NCBI RefSeq assembly: GCF_014904705.1
Contig: NZ_JACZCQ010000006.1
Coordinates: 868,001 to 932,000 of the forward strand
DNA length: 64,000 nucleotides
From: Nisaea sediminum
GTDB lineage: Bacteria > Pseudomonadota > Alphaproteobacteria > Thalassobaculales > Thalassobaculaceae
Direction: 5' to 3'
The position numbers and the translations under genes are program-made. Of this stretch, positions 42,991 through 51,541 are shown piece after piece. Each line of letters begins with the position of its first letter. Position 1 is the first letter of the stretch. Under the pieces are notes generated by a model that did no database searches, was not told where the DNA came from, and saw only the letters and a program-made list of their open reading frames with translations.

Positions 42991-43917
42991 CTAGAGCGCC
43001 GACAGTGCATTAAACACCTTTTCTGTCTCTGTCTTCTCGTCTTGGCATGCGCCGCTCCACCCGTGTACGGGGCGCATTTTAATTGGGGTGGAGGCTGTCT
43101 TCAGGATGGCTTTGCCGGAGCAATTGAAAACGAAGTGCTGCTGGCGAGTGCGGCCATAAATATCGCGAAAAATAGCGTGCAGAGAAACATGCACGGTATA
43201 CCTAACGGCAGTATCCCACTTGTTGCTTGGGATGAGGTTATCGGAGAAGTTGAACTTCCAGCCTTGTTCGTCCGGGGCGCCGGCGAAGTAGTAGGCGGGA
43301 GTACAGTTTTCTGCGGATCTGATGGTTTCATCATTCGGACACGAGACTTCACCGCTAAAATATATCCAAGCAAGGTGACGGGTTTCGAGCGTGCCGGTGT
43401 TTCTGGTGTTGAGCATCCTCAGATTCATATGCGGGCGCTTGCTCTTGAAGGTGAATTGGACGTCTTTGGGGGCAAGGCTAGCGCTGGTTTGCTCCCTCAT
43501 GGTTTCCAACCCATCTTCAGCAGCCTGGGCGGCTCTGAGCGCGGACTTGTTAGCGTCGCGGTTTAATTTCAGGGCATAGAGCAGGCCAATGGTGCCTATG
43601 AGAGCAAAGAACGCTTGGAGGTATGCAGGTACTATCTGCCGGTTAGTGGCTACAGCAGATATCTCGGCTGCAGCAGCCGAACGCTCTTGGGCCCTCAGGC
43701 CTGCGGCCTCGTGCTCCGCTTCTTCCTCGCTCTGAATGATCCTAACGGGGAGAGAAGAGGACTCGGCTGGGGGCTGATGCCCATCAGCTTTTCCGCTGGG
43801 CTGCTCTTCTACCTGTGAGCCTGGACCGGCGGACAGATCTTTCTCTTGGGCGCATAGTGTCCCAGAGATCAGGCATACCCCAAGTGCAAGTGCGTAAAGC
43901 CAACTGCGGATAGACAT
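42991..43917 (-). CDS. Hypothetical secreted/membrane protein, 308 aa
   Basis: A 308-residue protein with an N-terminal signal peptide (SWLYALALGVCLISGTLCAQ), a Ser/Glu/Pro-rich stretch and one internal membrane helix (YLQAFFALIGTIGLLYAL, residues ~100-117). A coiled-coil-prone segment (KSALRAAQAAEDGLETMREQ) leads to a C-terminal beta-rich region with Cys residues. I recognise no family. Its base composition is lower in GC than the flanks, and near-identical palindromic repeats bracket it, which suggests acquisition as a unit. Confidence 0.6.
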   Translation of the reverse strand: MSIRSWLYALALGVCLISGTLCAQEKDLSAGPGSQVEEQPSGKADGHQPPAESSSLPVRIIQSEEEAEHEAAGLRAQERSAAAAEISAVATNRQIVPAYLQAFFALIGTIGLLYALKLNRDANKSALRAAQAAEDGLETMREQTSASLAPKDVQFTFKSKRPHMNLRMLNTRNTGTLETRHLAWIYFSGEVSCPNDETIRSAENCTPAYYFAGAPDEQGWKFNFSDNLIPSNKWDTAVRYTVHVSLHAIFRDIYGRTRQQHFVFNCSGKAILKTASTPIKMRPVHGWSGACQDEKTETEKVFNALSAL

Positions 43918-44016
43918 CGCAGGAAGAATGAGGCGGTAAACTTCCCGCGTGCAACCTTGTTTCGAGGATTGAGCCCAACTTTCTCCTCGAAAATTGCGAT
44001 TAGCCTTTCCTCAGCT

Positions 44017-44097
44017 GTCATCCCGGCGCAGGCCGGGACACAGGGAGGCCGCGCGAGACCCTTCGATCCTCTGGGTCCCGGCCTGCGCCGGGATGAC
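44017..44097. repeat. GTCATCCCGG palindrome, CAGGGAGGCC subtype, full
   Basis: An 81-bp imperfect palindrome (arms GTCATCCCGGCGCAGGCCGG and CCGGCCTGCGCCGGGATGAC) with the internal block CCCTTCGATCCTCTGGG. Same orientation as the copy at 42898. Confidence 0.82.
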
Positions 44098-44129
44098 AAC
44101 CTTTTTCGGGATTGGAAAGCCGGATCGGT

Positions 44130-45128
44130 TCACCCTTGCCGGGTGCCCTCGAAGCAGAAATTCTCCAGCTCCTCGCCGCGCGCGAAGCGGTCGAGATTGG
44201 CGGCGACGAAAGCCCAGCGGCGGTCGCTCATCTCGTTGCTCCAGGCGGAGTTGTGCGGCGACATGATGATGTTGTCGAGCTTCTGGAACGGGAACTTGGA
44301 CGGCCAGGGGTTCGGATCCTTCTTGGAGGGATAGACGTACCAGACGTCGATGATCCCGCCGCGGATCCGCTTGGTCGAAAGCGCCTCGTAGAGCGCTGCC
44401 TCGTCGATAACCGGGCCGCGGCCGACATTGCAGATCACCGCGTCGGGCTTCATCCGGTTGAAGGCATCGCGGTCGATCATGCCGCGCGTCTCCTCGGAGA
44501 GCGGCGCGGTGACGACGACGAAATCGCTTTCCTGCAGCAGCGCGTCGAGCTCGTCCGTAGTGCCGTACCAGTCGACCAGGCCCGGCTCTTCCCGTTTGGT
44601 GCGGGAGAGTGCCATGACCTTCATGTCGAAGGCCTTGCAGCGCTTCGCGACCTCGCGGCCGATATGGCCGTAGCCGACGATCCCGACGGTATGGCCGCGC
44701 ATTTCGCGATGCATCGGGCCCTTGGAGATGTCGCGCCCGTTGTAGGACTGGGACTGCATCATCGGATGGGTCTCGCGCATCAGGCCGAGCTGGAATTCCA
44801 GCATGCCCGCCAGCACATGCTCGGCGATCGTGGTCTCGTGCTCGAAGGTGTTGCAGAAGACGGCCCCGCTCGGGACCTCTTCCGGCGTGATCCAGTCGTA
44901 GCCGGTGAAGGGGATCTGGAACAGTTTCAGCGGAATGCCCTTGGGCAGCTCCGGCACGCCGCCGCCGACGATGACCTCGGCATCCTTGACCCGCTCGCGG
45001 AACGCCTCCTCGCCGTCATCCTTCGCCCAGGTGACGATGTCCCAGTCGGTCGTCAGATGTTTCTTCAGCAGATTGTAGCGCGGGCTGTCTTTCGGCTGGG
45101 TCAGGAGCAGTTTCAGCGGCTTCGTCAC
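44130..45128 (-). CDS. D-2-hydroxyacid dehydrogenase family protein
   Basis: A 332-residue NAD(P)-dependent dehydrogenase. The Rossmann loop is GIVGYGHIGREVAKRC, the catalytic Arg region is VICNVGRGPVIDEAALYEAL and the His region is IIMSPHNSAWSNEM. It would reduce a 2-keto acid to a D-2-hydroxy acid; the exact substrate is unclear. The start is taken as GTG 45128 (MTKPLKLLLTQ) with AAAGAGAC upstream; an ATG at 45188 would add 20 residues. It is divergent from the GGT gene. Confidence 0.9.
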   Translation of the reverse strand: MTKPLKLLLTQPKDSPRYNLLKKHLTTDWDIVTWAKDDGEEAFRERVKDAEVIVGGGVPELPKGIPLKLFQIPFTGYDWITPEEVPSGAVFCNTFEHETTIAEHVLAGMLEFQLGLMRETHPMMQSQSYNGRDISKGPMHREMRGHTVGIVGYGHIGREVAKRCKAFDMKVMALSRTKREEPGLVDWYGTTDELDALLQESDFVVVTAPLSEETRGMIDRDAFNRMKPDAVICNVGRGPVIDEAALYEALSTKRIRGGIIDVWYVYPSKKDPNPWPSKFPFQKLDNIIMSPHNSAWSNEMSDRRWAFVAANLDRFARGEELENFCFEGTRQG

Positions 45129-45333
45129 GGATTGTCTCTTTCGGGTTCCGGAAGGCGAGAGGCCGCCTCGGGCGACCGTGTCCGACATAGCCCGGTCGAG
45201 GGCGCCGGACAAGGCTCCCTGTGGGCACGACTGGCGGGACCCCACGGGAACAATCCTTCCCGGATTGCGTATGTACATCGCGGTTTCGAGGCGCCAAACT
45301 CCCGCCTTCGCCCAATTCAGGAAAGACAGTCCC

Positions 45334-46854
45334 ATGGCCGAGCCGGAACCGATTCTCTCCACCTGGCAGCAGGGTAAACCGGAGGTCGGCGCGGCCGCCA
45401 CCGGCAATGCGGACGCGACCCGCGCGGCGCTCGATACCCTCGAGGCGGGCGGCAACGCCATCGATGCCGCGGTCGCGGCGGCCTATGTGATGGGCACGGT
45501 GGAACCGCTCGACAGCGGGATCGGAGCGGGCGGCTTCATGATCCTGCATGACGCGGCGAGCGGGCGGACGGAAAGCATCGACTTCCTCGGCACCTGCCCC
45601 GCAGCGGCGAAATACGAACTCTACGCCTCGATGGATGCCGCCATGCAATACGTGATCCGGGTGAAGGGGCGCGAGAACGAGCGCGGCCACCGCTCGGTCG
45701 CGGTGCCGGGCTCGGTGCGCGGCCTCGGCGCGGCGCAGGCGAAATTCGGAAAGCTGGCGATGCAGGACGTTCTGGCGCCGGCCATCGCGCTTGCGGAGGG
45801 CGGCTTCCGGGTCGGTCACAAGGCGGCGCTGCGCATGGCGCGCACGGAGAAGCTGCTCAATCTGACCGAGGCGACGCGCAAGCTGCTGCTGAAGGCCGAC
45901 GGCAGCCTCTACCGCGCCGGCGACGAGATGGCGAACCCGGAATACGGGGCCTCTCTGCGCCTGATCGCGAAAGAGGGACCCGAGGTCTTCTACGAGGGCG
46001 AACTCGGCGACCGGCTGATCGCGGAGATGGAGGCGCATGACGGCTTCCTCTCGAAAGCAGACCTGAGGGGGTATGAAGCGATCTGGCGCGCGCCCGCGAC
46101 GGCCCGCTTCAAGGGATATGACGTCGCGACCATGCCGCCGCCGTCCTCCGGCAGCCTAGTCTTCGCGGGCCTGGCCGCGCTCGAGGGCGAGACGGTTGTC
46201 GACGGCGCGCATTACGGACAACTCGCCGACGCGATGCTGGCAATGTTCCGGAAGCGGGCGGCGAGCTTCGGCGACCCGGCCTTCCTGAAGGCGGCGCCGG
46301 GCGAGTCCAGCGAGACCACGAGCCTTGCGGTGGTGGACAGGGACGGCAACGCGGCCTGCATCACCTATTCGAACAACAACCATTCCGGTGTCGTGCTTCC
46401 GGGCACCGGCATCCTGCTGAACAACCAGATGATGCTGTTCAGCCCCTGGCCGGGCAATCCGAACGAGGTGGTCCCCGGCAAGCGCCCGGTCTCCAGCATG
46501 ATGCCGAGCCTGATGTTCCGGGACGGGAAGATCCGCATGGCGATCGGCGCTTCGGGAGCGACCCGCATTCCGACCTCGATCATGCAGGTGCTGTTCAACC
46601 GGCTGGTGCTGGGCGATGCGCTGCCGGAGGCGGTGGGCCGGGCCCGGGTCCATGCCGAGACCGAGTCCATGCTGGCGGATGCGGAGCTCGAGGAGACGGT
46701 GCGCCCGCTCGCAGATGCGCGCGGTCTTGGTCTGACGCTCAGCCCTGGCCGCGATCCGATGCTGGCCTCGGTGCAGGCCGTCGGCGTCAATGACGACGGG
46801 ACGATGGCCGCCGTCGGCGATCCCAGGGCACGGGCCGCCGGGATGGTGCGCTAG
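45334..46854 (+). CDS. Gamma-glutamyltransferase family protein
   Basis: A 506-residue Ntn hydrolase of the GGT family. The N-terminal substrate-binding region ATRAALDTLEAGGNAIDAAV and SGIGAGGFMIL are typical. The expected autocleavage site is at Thr328 in ETTSLAVVDRDGNA (TTS in place of the usual TTH). It continues with CITYSNNNHSGVV and ends without a lid-loop extension. No signal peptide was seen, so it may be cytoplasmic, acting on glutathione or another gamma-glutamyl compound. The start is ATG 45334. Confidence 0.88.
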   Translation: MAEPEPILSTWQQGKPEVGAAATGNADATRAALDTLEAGGNAIDAAVAAAYVMGTVEPLDSGIGAGGFMILHDAASGRTESIDFLGTCPAAAKYELYASMDAAMQYVIRVKGRENERGHRSVAVPGSVRGLGAAQAKFGKLAMQDVLAPAIALAEGGFRVGHKAALRMARTEKLLNLTEATRKLLLKADGSLYRAGDEMANPEYGASLRLIAKEGPEVFYEGELGDRLIAEMEAHDGFLSKADLRGYEAIWRAPATARFKGYDVATMPPPSSGSLVFAGLAALEGETVVDGAHYGQLADAMLAMFRKRAASFGDPAFLKAAPGESSETTSLAVVDRDGNAACITYSNNNHSGVVLPGTGILLNNQMMLFSPWPGNPNEVVPGKRPVSSMMPSLMFRDGKIRMAIGASGATRIPTSIMQVLFNRLVLGDALPEAVGRARVHAETESMLADAELEETVRPLADARGLGLTLSPGRDPMLASVQAVGVNDDGTMAAVGDPRARAAGMVR

Positions 46855-46860
46855 CGCGCC

Positions 46861-47064
46861 TCAGCTCTCGGGATTGCCGGCCGCGAAATCCGCCTGCATC
46901 CGCTCCTCGAGTTTCAGGAGGTCTTCCGGCGGCTGCAGGCCCTCGGCCCGCATGGTGTTGAGGATGCGCTGAAGCTGCTCCCAGGCCTCGTGCAGGTCGG
47001 TGTTCTCCTCTTCGACCGACTCCAGGAGCAGTTGCGCGCTCATGGTCAGATCGTCTTGTGGCAT
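46861..47064 (-). CDS. Small hypothetical helical protein
   Basis: A 67-residue acidic, amphipathic helical protein (HEAWEQLQRILNTMRAEGL then LLKLEERMQADFAAG). No family was recognised. A GGGAG site precedes ATG 47064. It overlaps nothing and sits between the GGT and cobU genes on the opposite strand. Coding character is good for its length, but its role is unknown. Confidence 0.55.
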   Translation of the reverse strand: MPQDDLTMSAQLLLESVEEENTDLHEAWEQLQRILNTMRAEGLQPPEDLLKLEERMQADFAAGNPES

Positions 47065-47165
47065 CTCGTGCTCCCGTTCGCATTGCCGGCCGCTTGGGCT
47101 TCAGGTTCGGCTGAGTGTACCCTGCCGGCCGTGATCGGGAACAGGCGATTGATCGTGGAGCGGAA

Positions 47166-47696
47166 ATGACGCAGGACGGAGCCGGGGTGACGCTGGTGCT
47201 CGGCGGAGCGAGATCGGGCAAGAGCCGCTATGCCGAAGCGCTTTGCCGCGCCGAATCCGGCGAGCGGATCTATATCGCGACCGCCGAGGCGCGGGATGCG
47301 GAAATGCGCGCGCGCGTCGCGCAGCACAAGGCGGAGCGCGCCGGGGACGGCTGGCGTACGATCGAGGAGACCATGGATCTTGCGGGCGTGCTCGTGCGCG
47401 AGGGGGCGCCCGACAGGGTGCTGCTGGTCGATTGCCTGACGCTCTGGCTGACCAACCACCTGCTCGCGGGCTCGGACGTCGAGACGGAGATCTCGAGGCT
47501 GGCGGACACTGTCTCGGCCCGGCCCGGAAGGCTGGTACTGGTGGCGAATGAGGTCGGCTTCGGGATCGTTCCGGAGAACAGGCTGGCGCGGCAGTTCCGC
47601 GACCATGCGGGGCGGCTGAACCAGCGCATCGCCGCCGCGGCGGACGAGGTTACGCTCGTCGTCGCCGGATTGCCTGTATCGGTAAAGGGGGGATGA
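47166..47696 (+). CDS. cobU: Bifunctional adenosylcobinamide kinase/guanylyltransferase
   Basis: A 176-residue CobU/CobP that phosphorylates adenosylcobinamide and attaches GMP in the late nucleotide-loop assembly of B12. The P-loop is LVLGGARSGKSRYAEAL at residues ~9-25; the guanylylation His region is VAQHKAERAGDGWRTIEE and the C-terminus is NEVGFGIVPENRLARQFRD. The start is ATG 47166. cobD follows about 580 bp downstream on the same strand, with a small opposite-strand gene between. Confidence 0.94.
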   Translation: MTQDGAGVTLVLGGARSGKSRYAEALCRAESGERIYIATAEARDAEMRARVAQHKAERAGDGWRTIEETMDLAGVLVREGAPDRVLLVDCLTLWLTNHLLAGSDVETEISRLADTVSARPGRLVLVANEVGFGIVPENRLARQFRDHAGRLNQRIAAAADEVTLVVAGLPVSVKGG

Positions 47697-47708
47697 GGCG
47701 CGCGGGCC

Positions 47709-47942
47709 TCAGAAGAAGGTCCACTCGCCCGAGAGACCTCGGACGCGAAGCACGGAAACGAGGTAGATGGCGGCCAGGACCGCGATGATTGCAACCGCGA
47801 TCACGTCCAGGGTTCCTTGCGAAACCACTCTGTAGCCAAGCCACATCGCGAGACACGGTGCCGCGATCCAGCTCGTGGTTCTGATCCAGAGAAGGTTCGC
47901 CTTGATGGCGTGCCTCCTGCGGGTGAAATATCGCCGTTTCAT
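47709..47942 (-). CDS. Small membrane protein, hypothetical
   Basis: About 77 residues (82 with an upstream ATG at 47957). A basic N-terminus (MKRRYFTRRRHAIKANLL) is followed by two hydrophobic segments (WIAAPCLAMWLGYRVV and DVIAVAIIAVLAAIYLVSV). It looks like a small two-helix inner-membrane protein. No family was recognised. It is opposite in strand to cobU and cobD. Confidence 0.5.
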   Translation of the reverse strand: MKRRYFTRRRHAIKANLLWIRTTSWIAAPCLAMWLGYRVVSQGTLDVIAVAIIAVLAAIYLVSVLRVRGLSGEWTFF

Positions 47943-48006
47943 CTTCAGCCCTTTCAAACGTAAATGAATAGGCGGTCCAACTAACTAAACGAAATGTGTT
48001 TACGTA

Positions 48007-48043
48007 TTGTAAATTAAAATCGAAAAGTGCATACTATTTGACG
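48007..48043 (+). promoter_or_regulatory. Promoter-like elements before candidate sRNA
   Basis: TTGTAA (48007-48012) and TACTAT (48032-48037) with a 19-bp spacer in an AT-rich tract. It would start transcription near 48044. The match is modest. Confidence 0.35.
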
Positions 48044-48124
48044 GTGAGTCCCTTAGCCGATTCTCCTTGTGAGAACTCACTTCAAAATTCAACGGCCCGG
48101 TCGCCCTGACCGGGCCGCTTTTTT
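48044..48124 (+). ncRNA. Candidate small regulatory RNA, about 80 nt
   Basis: There is a 320-bp gap with no gene between the small membrane protein and cobD. Within it, GTGAGT (48044-48049) and ACTCAC (48075-48080) pair to form a hairpin whose loop exposes CTCCTT (48063-48068), complementary to the Shine-Dalgarno sequence AAGGAG. An A-rich single strand follows, then a perfect terminator. Exposed CUCCU loops are typical of alphaproteobacterial trans-acting sRNAs. No family was recognised. Confidence 0.5.
48093..48124 (+). terminator. Strong Rho-independent terminator
   Basis: CGGCCCGGTC and GACCGGGCCG make a perfect 10-bp stem with a five-base loop, followed by C and six T. No protein-coding gene on the plus strand ends here, which points to an RNA transcript. 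Confidence 0.88.
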
Positions 48125-48277
48125 GTCATCAGCAAGTATGTGGAATCGTTGGTCATTTGTCAAGAAGGCCTCATTTTTGCTGTGGATTTATATAAATTGC
48201 TATGTATCTGGTGCTCCGAGTCGTGGCAGTGAACGGCACGCCCGCGGCCCTGCGAGGCGATCGGCAAAGGCGGAAAA

Positions 48278-49258
48278 ATGGCTGAGGATTTCTTCACCGG
48301 GACGAGTGGCATTCTCTGCATTGCGCTGCTCATCGATGCGCTCGTCGGCGATCCGCCGGGCCTCTGGAACCGGCTGCCGCACCCGGTGGTTCTGTTCGGC
48401 CGGGCCATCGCGTGGGGGGAGGCGCGGCTTAACGATCCCGCTCTGCCTGGCGCCGAGCGGCGCCGCCGCGGCATCCTTCTGCTCGCGGCTCTCCTGACCG
48501 GCGCGGCGGCGACGGGATGGCTGCTGCACCGCGCGGTCGCGGGTCTTCCCTATGGATGGCTTCTGGAAGCGGCGATCGCATCGGTCTTTCTCGCCCAGCG
48601 CAGTCTCTACGATCACGTCCGCGCCGTCGCCATCGGGTTCGGAGAGGACGGGCTCGACGGAGCGCGCAGGGCCGTGTCGATGATCGTCGGGCGCGACCCG
48701 GAGCGGCTCGACGAGGCCGGGATCTGCCGGGCGGCGATCGAGACGGCGGCGGAAAATTTCTCCGACGGCGTGGTGGCGCCCGCCTTCTGGTACCTGCTGG
48801 CGGGGCTCCCCGGCCTGCTCGCCTACAAGGCGCTGAACACGGCCGACAGCATGATCGGGCACCGGAGCGCGCGCTATCTCGATTTCGGCCGGGCCGCGGC
48901 GCGGCTCGACGATTTCGCGAATTATCTCCCGGCGCGGCTCTCGGCGGTGCTGTTCTGGGCGGCGGCCCTCGCGCTCCCGGACGCCGATCCGGCCACCTCC
49001 TACAGGGCGACCCTGAGGGATGCCGGGAAGCACCGCTCTCCCAATGCCGGCTGGCCGGAGGCGGCGACGGCCGGCGCGCTCGGGCTGCGCCTCGCCGGGC
49101 CGCGGGTCTATGGCGGAGAGACGGTCGAGGATGCCTGGATGGGTCACGGCCGGGCGGAGGCCGCTCCGGGCGACATCCTCCGTACCCTGTCGCTCTTTCG
49201 TCTGGCCTGCCTCGCGCTGATGCTCGCCGTTGCCATGATCGGGCTGCTTTCCTTCTGA
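48278..49258 (+). CDS. cobD: Adenosylcobinamide-phosphate synthase
   Basis: A 326-residue membrane enzyme (CobD/CbiB) that joins adenosylcobyric acid to (R)-1-amino-2-propanol O-phosphate. It is hydrophobic, with the motifs IALLIDALVGDPPGLWNRLPHP, MIVGRDPERLDEAGICRAAI, ETAAENFSDGVVAPAFWY and SMIGHRSARYLDFGRAAARLDD. These are diagnostic of the family. It acts just before CobU in the pathway. No cobalamin riboswitch was found upstream. Confidence 0.95.
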   Translation: MAEDFFTGTSGILCIALLIDALVGDPPGLWNRLPHPVVLFGRAIAWGEARLNDPALPGAERRRRGILLLAALLTGAAATGWLLHRAVAGLPYGWLLEAAIASVFLAQRSLYDHVRAVAIGFGEDGLDGARRAVSMIVGRDPERLDEAGICRAAIETAAENFSDGVVAPAFWYLLAGLPGLLAYKALNTADSMIGHRSARYLDFGRAAARLDDFANYLPARLSAVLFWAAALALPDADPATSYRATLRDAGKHRSPNAGWPEAATAGALGLRLAGPRVYGGETVEDAWMGHGRAEAAPGDILRTLSLFRLACLALMLAVAMIGLLSF

Positions 49259-49403
49259 GGGCGGCCGGGGCTCCACATCGCTGTCGCTCCGGAGTTCGAT
49301 TTTTTACCGACCGGACGGGGCCGGTTGCCTCTAAGGTCCGGGCGGTCTACATCGCGCCATCGCCTTTCCGGGAAAGCTCCGAGATTTGCCCAGCGAACCG
49401 ACA

Positions 49404-50702
49404 ATGAACCGAAGGGTCTGGCGCTTGGCCTGGCCGGTCGTGCTCTCGAACCTGACCATCCCGCTGGTCGGCGCCGTCGACACGGCGGTGGTCGGGCATC
49501 TCGACGCCGCCTTCTATATCGGCGGCGTGGCCCTCGGCACGCTGCTCTTCAACTATATCTACTGGGGCTTCGGCTTCCTGCGTATGGGAACCACCGGCTT
49601 CGTTGCACAGGCAAGGGGCGCGGGCGACGGCACGGAAATCATCGCGACGCTCGGCCGGGCTCTGATCCTCGCGCTGCTCTTCGGCGCCGCCTGCATTCTG
49701 CTCTCCGTGCCGATCGAGGAGACGGCGTTCGTCCTGTTGGAGGGCAGCGCCGATGTGGAGGAGGCGGCACGCAGCTATTTTGCCATCCGGGTCTGGGCGG
49801 CGCCGGCCGCGCTCTGCAATTCCTCCATCCTCGGCTGGCTCTTCGGTATGCAGGCCATGCGCGCCGGGCTGGTGCAGCAGCTGCTGATCAATTCCGCCAA
49901 TGTGGTGCTCAATCTCTATTTCGTGCTGGTTCTGGACTGGGGCATCGAGGGCGTCGCGCTGGCGACGGTGATCGCTCAATATGCGGGTCTCGCGGTTGGG
50001 GCCGTGATCGTCTGGCGCCTGATTCCGAAGGACGCCCGGCGTCCGACGCTGCGAGAGCTGGCAGATGCCGGGCGCCTGAAGGCGATGATGGCGGTCAACC
50101 GCGACATCTTTCTGCGCACCCTGGCGGTGCTGACCGCCAGCGCCTTCTTCATGAACGAGAGCGCGAAGCTCGGCGATACGGTGCTGGCGGCAAATGCGGT
50201 TTTCGGCGTCTTCAGGAGTTTTGCCGACTATGGGCTTGACGGTTACGCCCATGCGGCTGAAGCGCTGGTCGGCGAGGCGATCGGCCGCCGCTCGAAGAGC
50301 CGGCTGAGAGGCGCTGTGATCGCCACCACCAGGGGCGCGGTGGTTCTCGCCCTGCTGATCGCGGCGGTTTTCTGGTTTGCCGGCGGGCCGATAATCGATC
50401 TGATCACCAGCATCGAGGGCGTGCGAGAGACCGCGCGGATCTACCTCCCCTGGGTGGCGGCCTTCCCGATCATGGCTGTCTGGTCCTTCCAGCTCGACGG
50501 AATCTTCATAGGCGCGACCCGCGGCCCGGAAATGCGGAACAGCATGATCTTCTGCCTGATCCTGTTTGTCGCCGCCGCGACGCCGCTCGTCGCCGCCTTC
50601 GGCAATCACGGACTTTGGGCCGGCTACAGCCTGTTTCTGCTGATCCGCGCCGTCACACTGACGCTCTACTACCCCCGGATCGAGCGGGGGCTCGGCGATT
50701 GA
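49404..50702 (+). CDS. MATE family efflux transporter, DinF-like
   Basis: A 432-residue membrane protein with 12 predicted helices in two MATE repeats. The opening RLAWPVVLSNLTIPLVGAVDTAVVGHL and the repeat-spanning GFLRMGTTGFVAQARGAGDG place it in the DinF-like branch, which exports cationic drugs or metabolites against Na+ or H+. The start is ATG 49404; the TTG 18 bases upstream is less likely. It is convergent with the GST gene. Confidence 0.92.
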   Translation: MNRRVWRLAWPVVLSNLTIPLVGAVDTAVVGHLDAAFYIGGVALGTLLFNYIYWGFGFLRMGTTGFVAQARGAGDGTEIIATLGRALILALLFGAACILLSVPIEETAFVLLEGSADVEEAARSYFAIRVWAAPAALCNSSILGWLFGMQAMRAGLVQQLLINSANVVLNLYFVLVLDWGIEGVALATVIAQYAGLAVGAVIVWRLIPKDARRPTLRELADAGRLKAMMAVNRDIFLRTLAVLTASAFFMNESAKLGDTVLAANAVFGVFRSFADYGLDGYAHAAEALVGEAIGRRSKSRLRGAVIATTRGAVVLALLIAAVFWFAGGPIIDLITSIEGVRETARIYLPWVAAFPIMAVWSFQLDGIFIGATRGPEMRNSMIFCLILFVAAATPLVAAFGNHGLWAGYSLFLLIRAVTLTLYYPRIERGLGD

Positions 50703-51362
50703 TCAGAATTCGTGCCGATCGATCACCATCGGCTCTTTCTTGGCGTCGTCTACCCAGGCCTTGACCGCTGCGTTCTCCCAGATCGCATCGGCATAGGCCG
50801 CCGCCTCGTCGGCGAGCTCCACCGCATAGGTGCGGAAGCGCGAGACCACCGGCGCGAACATCGCGTCGGCGATGGTGAAACGACCGAAAAGGTAGGGGCC
50901 GTCTGCCGGATCGGTCACCCGGCGCCGGTGATTGCGCCAGATCGCGGTGATCCGGTTGATGTCTTCCTGCACGCCGGGGCCGCGGCCCAGGCCGGGAAAG
51001 CTGGAGCGGACGTTCATCGGCATGTTCTGGCGCAGCGCCGTGAAGCCCGAATGCATCTCCGCCGAGACCGAGCGCGCGCGGGCGCGGGCGATCGGGTCGT
51101 CCGGCCAGAGGCCCGCTTCCGGGTGCTTCTCGTTCAGATACTCGCCGATCGAGAGGCTGTCCCAGACCGTCAGCTCGCCGTCCTTCAGAACGGGAACCTT
51201 GCCCGTCGGCGAATGGCGCAGGATCTCCTGCCGCGTGTTGGACGTGTCGAGCGCGATCACGGTTTCCTCGAACTCGATGCCGGTCGCCTTCATCATCAGC
51301 CACGGCCGCATAGACCAGGACGAATAGTTCTTGTTCCCGATAATAAGGCTGTATGGCGCCAT
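50703..51362 (-). CDS. Glutathione S-transferase family protein
   Basis: A 219-residue GST. The N-terminal thioredoxin-like domain has YSLIIGNKNYSSWSMRPWLMM (the likely catalytic Ser in SSWS), then HSPTGKVPVLKDGELTVWDS (cis-Pro, glutathione gamma-Glu site). The helical C-terminal domain follows. This resembles the short-chain YfcF/maleylacetoacetate-isomerase-like or omega-type bacterial GSTs. The start is ATG 51362; the longer frame is noise upstream. Confidence 0.93.
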   Translation of the reverse strand: MAPYSLIIGNKNYSSWSMRPWLMMKATGIEFEETVIALDTSNTRQEILRHSPTGKVPVLKDGELTVWDSLSIGEYLNEKHPEAGLWPDDPIARARARSVSAEMHSGFTALRQNMPMNVRSSFPGLGRGPGVQEDINRITAIWRNHRRRVTDPADGPYLFGRFTIADAMFAPVVSRFRTYAVELADEAAAYADAIWENAAVKAWVDDAKKEPMVIDRHEF

Positions 51363-51541
51363 TTTCTTTGTTCCCTCTGAGCCCTGCCGGGGCCATTTGA
51401 ACCGCCAGCGGCGTGGTGCGCAACCTCTGTCATTCCGGTCCGGTCGGCAGAATGCCGGAGCCGCCCGCTCTGCCGCGCTTGAAGCGGGCCCGGAGCGCGG
51501 GCTAGAACGGATGGCGATTGATCCTCTCTGGAGCTCCTCCG

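Noticed and set aside
47697-48277. Cobalamin riboswitch before cobD
   Set aside because: No B12-box (AGCCACTG-like) sequence or riboswitch core was seen; the structure present is better explained as a small RNA and terminator.
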